Both the position numbers and the translations under genes were made by a program. This document shows, in pieces, positions 1-5,050 of a DNA stretch of 6,670 nt. Source of the stretch: JAOUEE01 sp051011595 (lineage in GTDB: Bacteria; Actinomycetota; Acidimicrobiia; Acidimicrobiales; SHLQ01); the NCBI GenBank assembly GCA_051011595.1, contig JBPCTQ010000137.1, forward strand, positions 1-6,670, given 5' to 3'. The notes under the pieces are model-generated. The model had not been told where the DNA came from and did not search any database. It saw only the letters and a list, made by a program, of their open reading frames with translations. Every line of letters starts with the position of its first letter. Within the stretch, counting starts at the first letter, position 1.

Positions 1-1
1 C

Positions 2-88
2 CAGATCCTGGCCGACGAGTTGGGTCGCTCCCCAGCCGAGATCGAAGAGCTCGAACGCAGCGGTGCCTGTCCCCCGCCGCCGACGTGA
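2..88 (+). CDS. C-terminal end of a probable CaiB/BaiF family III CoA-transferase (partial)
   Basis: Only the last 28 codons are inside the window; the gene begins to the left. The frame is open from base 2 and stops at TGA 86-88. The peptide reads QILADELGRSPAEIEEL followed by ERSGACPPPPT. This matches the usual end of family III CoA-transferases, in which a helix of the form LGYSxEEIxxLxxxGV closes the protein. Members move CoA between acyl-CoA and free acids, often in fatty acid, bile acid or carnitine-type metabolism. The tail after the helix is a little unusual because it ends in four prolines. The call rests on this short motif alone, so other proteins with a similar terminal helix remain possible. 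The stop lies 3 bases from the stop of the convergent flippase gene. Confidence 0.6.
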   Translation, partial: QILADELGRSPAEIEELERSGACPPPPT

Positions 89-91
89 CCC

Positions 92-1357
92 TCAGGCCAC
101 CGGCTCGCCGTTCTGGCGGCGTCGGTAGATGGCCCGAATCTTGACGACGACGATGGCCAGAAATGCCAACTCGCTCAGGTAGGTCGCCGCAACCGCGCCC
201 TTCCAGGTGAAGTCGGGAATGAGCGCCAGATTCAACCCGATGTTGAGAACGGCAGTGAGGAGCACAGCCCGAGCTCGGAAGGACTGGTGGCCGCTACCCG
301 TGAGGACATCTGCCGTGACCAACTGCAGTCCTTTGATCACGGGATAGACCGACAGTGCCACCACCACCGGCACGACACCACCGAACTGGTCGGCCAGTAT
401 CCAGGCCGCGATGGGCGACAACGCCACCGCTCCGATGCCGGCCAACACCCCGAGGCCGATGACCCGCGGTCGCAGCTCGCGGCTGTACTGCATCGCCGAC
501 GCGAAACCCACCTTGCCCCGGCGGAAGAACTCCGGGTAGCTGGCGGCCAGGACCGACATCACCGGCATCATGGCGTAGGCGATCATGCGATAACCGGCCG
601 CGTAGATGCCGGCTTCCTCGTCGAACTCGAAGCTGACCAACATGGTCTTGTCGACGTTGGCCTGCACCGCCGCCGAGGTCTGCCCGACGGCGAACGGGAT
701 CCCGGCCCGACCCTCGGACCGGATGTCGATACCCCGCAGCTGAGGCCGTCCCACCGAGACGGCCAGCCACACGGTCGACACCAGGGCAGCCAGCAGCACA
801 CCGGCGAACATCAACAACGCCAACACACGCAGATCGGTGCTGCCCGAGTACCAGAAGATCAGCGCCGCTCCCGCCCGGGCGAGGCCCTCACCGATCTGAT
901 GAGCGGCAACCGCCGGGAATCGATCGAGGGCCGCGCACGCCCGACCGTGGTTGAGGAGCAGGCCGGCCGACACGAACTCCATGGCGCCGAGCAGGGCGAT
1001 GGCCACCATGTCGCGGCCGGGCAGGACCACCGAGGCCAGCGCCACGGTGAGGACGTACAGCACCACCCCGATGCTGAGGTTGGCCACCAACACCGAGCCC
1101 CATGCTCGGCCGAAGTCACTGCGATCCCGGGAGACCTCCTGCACCAGCGTCTCGCCGATTCCGAGTGTGCTGATGGGTGCAAGCAGCGTCACGAACGCGA
1201 CCATGCCGGCGAACACGCCGTACCCCTCGGTGCCGAGCGAGCGGGCCACGGCCAGGATCACGACCATCGACAACACGGCTCGGCCGGCCATACCGATGAA
1301 CGTCCACTGGGAACGGCGGTCGACTGACAGCGTGGGGAGGGGTGAGGTCGCAGTCAT
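92..1357 (-). CDS. Polysaccharide/lipid flippase-like membrane protein (Wzx/RfbX, MOP superfamily)
   Basis: This 421-residue protein is mostly hydrophobic, with about 12 likely membrane segments (near residues 23-40, 48-66, 85-112, 116-136, 155-171, 176-201, 216-235, 255-275, 297-321, 327-345, 362-382, 388-408). Family signatures include SLGTEGYGVFAG (40-51) after the first helix, NVDKTMLVSF (234-243) followed by AGIYAAGYRM (249-258), and NIGLNLALIP (372-381) before WKGAVAATYLSE (385-396). Proteins of this type move undecaprenyl-linked oligosaccharides across the cytoplasmic membrane for surface glycan assembly. Length is normal. No glycosyltransferase or polymerase gene is nearby, so the substrate cannot be inferred. 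The ATG at 1355-1357 is used; the nearest GGAGG (1373-1377) is 15 bases away, too far for a good ribosome binding site. It lies 87 bases downstream of the ArgJ-like gene on the same strand and may be co-transcribed. Confidence 0.85.
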   Translation of the reverse strand: MTATSPLPTLSVDRRSQWTFIGMAGRAVLSMVVILAVARSLGTEGYGVFAGMVAFVTLLAPISTLGIGETLVQEVSRDRSDFGRAWGSVLVANLSIGVVLYVLTVALASVVLPGRDMVAIALLGAMEFVSAGLLLNHGRACAALDRFPAVAAHQIGEGLARAGAALIFWYSGSTDLRVLALLMFAGVLLAALVSTVWLAVSVGRPQLRGIDIRSEGRAGIPFAVGQTSAAVQANVDKTMLVSFEFDEEAGIYAAGYRMIAYAMMPVMSVLAASYPEFFRRGKVGFASAMQYSRELRPRVIGLGVLAGIGAVALSPIAAWILADQFGGVVPVVVALSVYPVIKGLQLVTADVLTGSGHQSFRARAVLLTAVLNIGLNLALIPDFTWKGAVAATYLSELAFLAIVVVKIRAIYRRRQNGEPVA

Positions 1358-1392
1358 GGGTGAGTCCGTGGCCCTCCAGTAGTAGCCGCATT

Positions 1393-1408
1393 CACCGCCG
1401 AAGCGGCG
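1393..1408 (-). other. Small hairpin with UUCG-type tetraloop between the ArgJ-like and flippase genes
   Basis: In the minus-strand transcript, bases 1408-1403 pair with 1398-1393 (five Watson-Crick pairs and one G-U) around a loop reading TTCG closed by C-G, the very stable C(UUCG)G arrangement. It falls in the 87-base gap after the ArgJ-like stop. No U-rich run follows, so a classic intrinsic terminator is not supported. It could act as a weak terminator, a processing barrier or a 3' stabiliser, or be chance in G+C-rich DNA. Elsewhere in the gap, CCAGG (1427-1431) and CCTGG (1440-1444) could form a second weak stem directly after the stop. Confidence 0.35.
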
Positions 1409-1444
1409 CCATCGGCTTCTCCGGAACCAGGACCCGGCGCCTGG

Positions 1445-2608
1445 TCAGGTGGTGTAGTCGGCGTTGATGCGAACGTACCCGTCGGTGAGATCGCACCCGT
1501 AGACAGTGGCCTCGCCCGAAGCGATACCGAGATCGACACCGATTCGGACCTCGTCGGCAGCCATGAGGGATTCGAGACGGGTCAGCCCTTCGTCGTCGAC
1601 GACGGCCGGGTAGACCTCGTGGTCGCCGAAGCGCACCACCACCCGCTCCTGATCGATGTCGGTGTCGTCCTCGCACTTGCCCACCGCCATCACCACCCGT
1701 CCCCAGTTGGGGTCGGCCCCGTGCACCGCGGTTTTCACCAGGGGGCTGTTCACCACTGATTTGGCCACCCGTTTGGCCTGGTCGTGGTCGCGCGCCCCGG
1801 CCACCTCGACAACCAGGAGCTTCTGGGCACCCTCACCGTCGCGTGCGAGCTGACGCGTGAGCGACAAGCAGACCGTGTCGAGCGCCGACTCGAGCTCGCC
1901 GGCGGGTACCGGCCCGGTGGCTCCGTTGGCCAGCACCGCCGCCGTGTCCGACGTCGACGTGTCGGTGTCGATGCTCAAGCAGTTGAACGAACGGCCCACG
2001 ACCCGACGGAACATGGCGTCGAGCGCCGAGGCCTCGATCTCGGCATCGGTGAAGACGAACGCCAGCATGGTGGCCATGTTGGGTTCGATCATCCCGACAC
2101 CCTTGGCCACTCCCACGACCCGGGCCGGGCCGGCGGTGGCCTCGGCGACCTTGGGCACGGTGTCGGTGGTCATCATGGCCCGCGCCACACTCCGCGCACT
2201 GCGACCGCCGGGCGGGCCCAGGGCCACGAGGTGCTCGCGTACACGATCCATGGGGTACTGGCGGCCGATGACACCGGTCGAGCTCAACAACACCGACTGC
2301 TCGGGGATCTGCAGCGCAGCAGCCACGCCGCCGATCACCTCGTTGGCGTTGTCGAAGCCCTGTTGGCCGGTGGCCACGTTGGCGTTCTTGGAGATGACAA
2401 CCACGGCCTGGAGGGCTCCATCGGCGACGTGGCGCCGGGAGATCTCCACACTGCATCCGACGAACCGCGACCGGGTGAACACCGCCGCCGCGGCACACGG
2501 TCGGTCGGCGGCCACCACACAGAAGTCATCACTGTCGTCGCGGATGCCCACGTTGGCGACCGCGACACCGAATCCGGTCGGGAGCTCGACATCGTCCACG
2601 AGCGTCAC
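1445..2608 (-). CDS. argJ: ArgJ-family ornithine (glutamate N-) acetyltransferase, resembling the OAT2/Orf6 type
   Basis: This 387-residue protein is an ArgJ-family Ntn-hydrolase-fold enzyme, which moves an acetyl group from N-acetylornithine to glutamate. The self-cleavage and nucleophile site is clear: KGVGMIEPNMATML (169-182), with cleavage expected between A179 and T180 and T180 as nucleophile. The oxyanion-hole pair T111-G112 sits in SSTGVIG (109-115). Other family blocks are MTTDTVPK (146-153), NSPLVKTAVHG (287-297), DPNWGRVVMAVGK (299-311) and a terminal INADYTT. Two blocks differ from housekeeping ArgJ: ISKNANVATG (72-81) replaces the NSGxANACTG motif, and SIDTDTSTSDT (212-222) is as I recall it from Streptomyces clavuligerus OAT2. 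No argC, argB or argD is adjacent. The first GTG (2606-2608) is 21 bases after the SDR stop and lacks a clear ribosome binding site; GTG 2597-2599 is an alternative start. Confidence is high for the family, lower for the arginine role. Confidence 0.92.
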   Translation of the reverse strand: MTLVDDVELPTGFGVAVANVGIRDDSDDFCVVAADRPCAAAAVFTRSRFVGCSVEISRRHVADGALQAVVVISKNANVATGQQGFDNANEVIGGVAAALQIPEQSVLLSSTGVIGRQYPMDRVREHLVALGPPGGRSARSVARAMMTTDTVPKVAEATAGPARVVGVAKGVGMIEPNMATMLAFVFTDAEIEASALDAMFRRVVGRSFNCLSIDTDTSTSDTAAVLANGATGPVPAGELESALDTVCLSLTRQLARDGEGAQKLLVVEVAGARDHDQAKRVAKSVVNSPLVKTAVHGADPNWGRVVMAVGKCEDDTDIDQERVVVRFGDHEVYPAVVDDEGLTRLESLMAADEVRIGVDLGIASGEATVYGCDLTDGYVRINADYTT

Positions 2609-2612
2609 CGTA
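2607..2612 (-). promoter_or_regulatory. Possible -10 element (TACGGT) for a leaderless ArgJ-like transcript
   Basis: Minus-strand TACGGT fits the actinobacterial TANNNT -10 pattern. It ends exactly 7 bases before the GTG at 2599-2597, the fourth codon of the longest reading. A transcript starting there would be leaderless and the protein would begin MDDVELPTGF. The upstream GTG (2608) would then lie inside the hexamer and not be used. No convincing -35 was found. A read-through transcript from the SDR gene is equally possible. Confidence 0.3.
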
Positions 2613-2629
2613 TCGGCCCGACGGTGGGG

Positions 2630-3457
2630 TCAGGACGAGCCCAGGCCCTGATAGGGGTCACGCGGGTTGGTGCCCTCCTCCAGGTCGAGGAAACGGTTAC
2701 GAGCCCGGTCGTAGGTGGCCGGGTGGGTGAGGATCCAGAAGGTGTCGGTGCGGATGGCATCGAGGACTCGAGCCGCGACGTCGGCCGGATCGAGCCCGAC
2801 GGCACCGATTGCTTCGCGCAGGCGGGGCATGACCTCGTTCTCTCCGCTCACCCCCGCCGGGGCGTTGCGCTCGGACTCGAAGATCCGGGTGTTCACCAAC
2901 TCCGGACAGAGCACCGACACCCCCACACCCGTTCCCTCCAGCTCGCGGTACAGCGCTTCGGACAGGCCCACGACGGCATGTTTGGAAGCGTTGTACATGC
3001 CCATCATGGCCGTGGTGCACAGACCCGCCTCCGACGCGGTGTTGACGATGTGCCCCGACCCGGCGTCTCGCAGGATGGGGCCGAAGGTGGTGACCCCGTG
3101 GGCGACGCCGAGCACGTTCACGTCGATGACCCAGCGCCAGTCGGCCGGCGAAGTGGAGAGCATCGGCCCACCAGGTGCCACCCCGGCGTTGTTGCAGACC
3201 ACATCGACCGAGCCGAAGTGATCGAGTGTCTGGCCGGCCAGGTCGGCCACCTGGTCGGGATCGGTGACATCGCACAGCACACCGAGTACCCGGTGGCCGT
3301 CCCCCTCGAGGCGGCCGGCCTGGGCCGCCAGGGCCGCCTCCTCCACATCGGCCATGACCACCCGGCCACCGGCGCCGAGAAAGGCTTCGGTGAGGGCCAA
3401 GCCGATGCCACTGGCCGCCCCGGTCACCACCGCCACCTTGCCGGTCAGGTCTTCCAT
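2630..3457 (-). CDS. Short-chain dehydrogenase/reductase (SDR family oxidoreductase)
   Basis: This 275-residue classical SDR is a cytosolic NAD(P)-dependent oxidoreductase acting on an alcohol/ketone-type substrate. Visible motifs are the Rossmann TGAASGIG (12-19), acidic D37 at the end of the second strand (favouring NAD(H) over NADP(H)), CDVTD (62-66), NNAG (89-92), the active-site asparagine N114, serine S142 in NTASEAG, and Y155-x3-K159 (YNASK). All of the tetrad is present, so the enzyme should be active. The C-terminal 80 residues, which set substrate specificity, match nothing I can name. The ATG at 3455-3457 is chosen because GAGGAGG (3463-3469) lies 5 bases upstream. The frame stays open 15 codons further, to 3502, but that longer start would place this ribosome binding site inside the coding region. 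It is first in the minus-strand block, 21 bases before the ArgJ-like gene, and divergent from the MscS gene. Confidence 0.9.
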   Translation of the reverse strand: MEDLTGKVAVVTGAASGIGLALTEAFLGAGGRVVMADVEEAALAAQAGRLEGDGHRVLGVLCDVTDPDQVADLAGQTLDHFGSVDVVCNNAGVAPGGPMLSTSPADWRWVIDVNVLGVAHGVTTFGPILRDAGSGHIVNTASEAGLCTTAMMGMYNASKHAVVGLSEALYRELEGTGVGVSVLCPELVNTRIFESERNAPAGVSGENEVMPRLREAIGAVGLDPADVAARVLDAIRTDTFWILTHPATYDRARNRFLDLEEGTNPRDPYQGLGSS

Positions 3458-3462
3458 CGGGT

Positions 3463-3469
3463 CCTCCTC
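3463..3469 (-). promoter_or_regulatory. Strong Shine-Dalgarno site for the SDR gene
   Basis: The minus strand reads GAGGAGG, with 5 bases between it and the ATG at 3457. It fixes the start 15 codons inside the longest open frame. The region 3470-3543 separates the divergent SDR and MscS starts and must hold the promoter(s) for both, but no convincing promoter for the SDR direction was found. Confidence 0.7.
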
Positions 3470-3530
3470 GAAGTGCTTCGATCCGCAGCCTTCCGCGACC
3501 ACGATCCACCGTCGAGTCGGGTTCGGGTCG

Positions 3531-3536
3531 TACCGT
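3531..3536 (+). promoter_or_regulatory. Possible -10 element (TACCGT) for a leaderless MscS transcript
   Basis: TACCGT fits the TANNNT -10 pattern and ends exactly 7 bases before the GTG start at 3544. Transcription would begin at or next to the start codon. An in-frame TAG at 3538-3540 sits two codons before the GTG, so the start cannot move upstream. No Shine-Dalgarno sequence precedes the gene, which agrees with a leaderless message. The -35 region is not recognisable. Confidence 0.4.
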
Positions 3537-3543
3537 CTAGTTC

Positions 3544-4575
3544 GTGTTCGCCGTGATCGTCGCCGACCTGGCCGAATCGTGTGGTGATGACCCGTCCGGG
3601 TTCTGTGAACGGGTGTACGAGCTCACCAACAGCGACGGCGCCACCATGTTCATCGACTGGCTGGCCGGGCCTCCGCTGCGCATCCTGCTCATCGTGTTCG
3701 GCGGCTGGTTCCTGGCCCGGATGGCCCGACGCTGGGTCAACCGGTACGTCGACGGCTTCATCGAGGATCACCTGAGCGCCGAGGAACGGGCCGAGAAACG
3801 CACCGGCATGTTCAGCCCGGTGGAGGAGCGGGCCCTCGAACGCATGCGCGAGTTCCAGAGCCGCTCCGAGCGGTCGCGGCAGCGGGCGGTGACCATGGGA
3901 TCGGTGTTGAGCAGCACCCTCACCGTCTTCATCTGGGCGACCGTGGTTCTCCTGGTGCTCAGCGAGCTCGACGTCAACCTCGGGCCGCTCATCGCGGGGG
4001 CGGGCATCGCCGGCGTGGCCCTGGGCTTCGGCGCGCAGACGCTGGTGCGTGACTTCCTCTCCGGCATCTTCATCGTCTTCGAGGACCAATACGGAGTGGG
4101 CGACTTCGTCGACCTGGGCGAAGCTTCGGGAACCGTCGAGAAGGTGTCGCTACGCACGACCAGGGTCCGAGACATCGAGGGCTCGCTGTGGGTCGTGCCC
4201 AATGGCGAGATCACGAGGGTCTCGAACAGCAGCCAGCTCTGGGCCCGATCCGTGCTCGACGTCGAGGTCGGCTACGACACCGACCTCGACGAGGCCATGG
4301 CCGTCATCTCGGCCACCGCTCACGAGCTGTGGCGCGAAGAGGCCGAAGCCACCACCATTCTCGAGGAGCCCGAGGTCTGGGGGATCCAGAGTCTGGGCGA
4401 CAGCGCCATCAGCATCCGGCTGGCGGTGAAGACCGAACCGGCCGAGCAGTGGGCCACCGCACGCGAGCTGCGCCGGCGCCTCAAGACCGCACTCGACGAG
4501 GCCGGCATCGAGATTCCCTTCCCCCAGCGGGTTGTCCATCTCCATCCCGCCACCGACGCCGCCTCTTCGAAGTGA
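3544..4575 (+). CDS. MscS-family small-conductance mechanosensitive ion channel
   Basis: This 343-residue membrane protein should form a heptameric channel that opens under membrane tension and releases solutes during osmotic downshock. TM1 spans about 45-61 and TM2 about 118-140. The pore-lining TM3 is Gly/Ala-rich, GAGIAGVALGFGAQ (152-165), followed by LVRDFLSGIFIVFEDQYGVGD (167-187), a typical MscS block. The beta domain carries GTVEKVSLRTTRVRD (196-210) and VVPNG (217-221), and the C-terminal alpha/beta domain ends with IEIPFPQRVVHLHP (322-335). A charged, probably cytoplasmic loop (64-115) joins TM1 and TM2. The N-terminus, expected outside the membrane, holds two cysteines (C13, C21). 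Length is slightly above E. coli MscS. GTG 3544 is the furthest start, since an in-frame TAG precedes it by one codon. The stop overlaps the next gene's start as GTGA. Confidence 0.93.
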   Translation: MFAVIVADLAESCGDDPSGFCERVYELTNSDGATMFIDWLAGPPLRILLIVFGGWFLARMARRWVNRYVDGFIEDHLSAEERAEKRTGMFSPVEERALERMREFQSRSERSRQRAVTMGSVLSSTLTVFIWATVVLLVLSELDVNLGPLIAGAGIAGVALGFGAQTLVRDFLSGIFIVFEDQYGVGDFVDLGEASGTVEKVSLRTTRVRDIEGSLWVVPNGEITRVSNSSQLWARSVLDVEVGYDTDLDEAMAVISATAHELWREEAEATTILEEPEVWGIQSLGDSAISIRLAVKTEPAEQWATARELRRRLKTALDEAGIEIPFPQRVVHLHPATDAASSK

Positions 4576-5036
4576 CCCCCGCCGTCGACGCGCTCGGCGA
4601 CGCAGGAGTGACATTCGAGCTCCTCACCTATGACACCGACGGCTCCGAGGCCTACGGGGCCGAGGCGGCAGCGGCGCTGGGGCTCGATCCCCACCAAGTG
4701 TTCAAGACGCTGATCGCCGAAGGGGCGTCGGGCCTGGTGGTGGCCATCGTGCCGGTGTCGGGCCGCCTGGATCTCAAGGCGTTGGCCCGCACGCTCGGCA
4801 CCAAACGGCTGGCGCTGGCCGATGTCACTCGGGCCGAACGCAGCACGGGCTACGTGCTGGGCGGCATCAGCCCCTTTGGTCAGCGGCGCCCACTGCCGAC
4901 CGTGCTCGACGAGAGCGCCCTCGGGTTCGGGCGCATCCATGTGAGTGGGGGGCGGCGAGGTCTGGAGATCTCGCTCGATCCCCGGGATCTGGTGGCGCTG
5001 CTCGATGCCGAGACCGCACCGATCACCTCGGGCTGA
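4572..5036 (+). CDS. ybaK: Cys-tRNA(Pro)/Cys-tRNA(Cys) deacylase, YbaK family
   Basis: This 154-residue cytosolic editing protein hydrolyses Cys-tRNA(Pro) made in error by prolyl-tRNA synthetase. The start MTPAVDALG mirrors the beginning of E. coli YbaK (MTPAV), which supports the GTG at 4572-4574 even though the frame is open far upstream. The catalytic lysine is K45 in QVFKTL, matching E. coli K46. Other family blocks are VSGRLDLKALARTLGTKR (62-79), STGYVLGGISPFGQRR (91-106), PLPTVLDESA (107-116) and VSGGRRGLEISLDP (124-137). Length matches the family (about 155-160). The start overlaps the MscS stop as GTGA, so translation is probably coupled; the two functions have no obvious link. The stop TGA (5034-5036) lies in the left arm of a hairpin shared with the convergent ProA-like gene. 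Confidence 0.93.
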   Translation: MTPAVDALGDAGVTFELLTYDTDGSEAYGAEAAAALGLDPHQVFKTLIAEGASGLVVAIVPVSGRLDLKALARTLGTKRLALADVTRAERSTGYVLGGISPFGQRRPLPTVLDESALGFGRIHVSGGRRGLEISLDPRDLVALLDAETAPITSG

Positions 5037-5050
5037 ACCAGCGGTTCAGC
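5032..5050. terminator. Symmetric hairpin containing both convergent stop codons; possible bidirectional terminator
   Basis: GCTGAACC (5032-5039) and GGTTCAGC (5043-5050) form a perfect 8-bp inverted repeat around the loop AGC. The + strand TGA of ybaK (5034-5036) is in one arm and the minus-strand TGA of the ProA-like gene (5048-5046) is at the mirror position in the other. Both transcripts would fold the same stem. Neither side has a U-tract, so this would be a U-less hairpin terminator or an mRNA 3'-end stabiliser. The structure is seen directly; termination is inferred. Confidence 0.55.

Noticed and set aside
106..118. Short stem CGCC/GGCG near the flippase 3' end, considered as a terminator
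   Set aside because: It has only four strong pairs, lies inside the flippase coding region and has no U-tract.
287..1327. A 346-codon + strand open frame antisense to the flippase
   Set aside because: The translation is hydrophilic, rich in H, R, D, Q and G, and has no domain; it is the mirror of a well-supported membrane protein.
1445..3457. A clavulanate-type biosynthetic cluster, suggested by an OAT2-like protein beside an SDR
   Set aside because: The other clavulanate genes (carboxyethylarginine synthase, beta-lactam synthetase, amidinohydrolase, clavaminate synthase) are absent here, and SDRs are too common to be evidence.
3458..3502. 15-codon N-terminal extension of the SDR
   Set aside because: A strong Shine-Dalgarno site lies inside this stretch, 5 bases before ATG 3457, and the Rossmann motif then sits at the usual distance from the N-terminus.
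1784..3556. A 590-codon open frame on the + strand, antisense to the ArgJ-like and SDR genes
   Set aside because: Its translation is low-complexity, rich in R, G, H and D, with no recognisable domain, and it opposes two genes with clear catalytic motifs. Long antisense frames are expected in G+C-rich coding DNA.
4188..4571. Upstream extension of the ybaK frame, which would give a 282-residue protein
   Set aside because: The added residues are Arg/Gly-rich and lie in another frame of the MscS gene, while the protein from GTG 4572 matches YbaK from its first residues.
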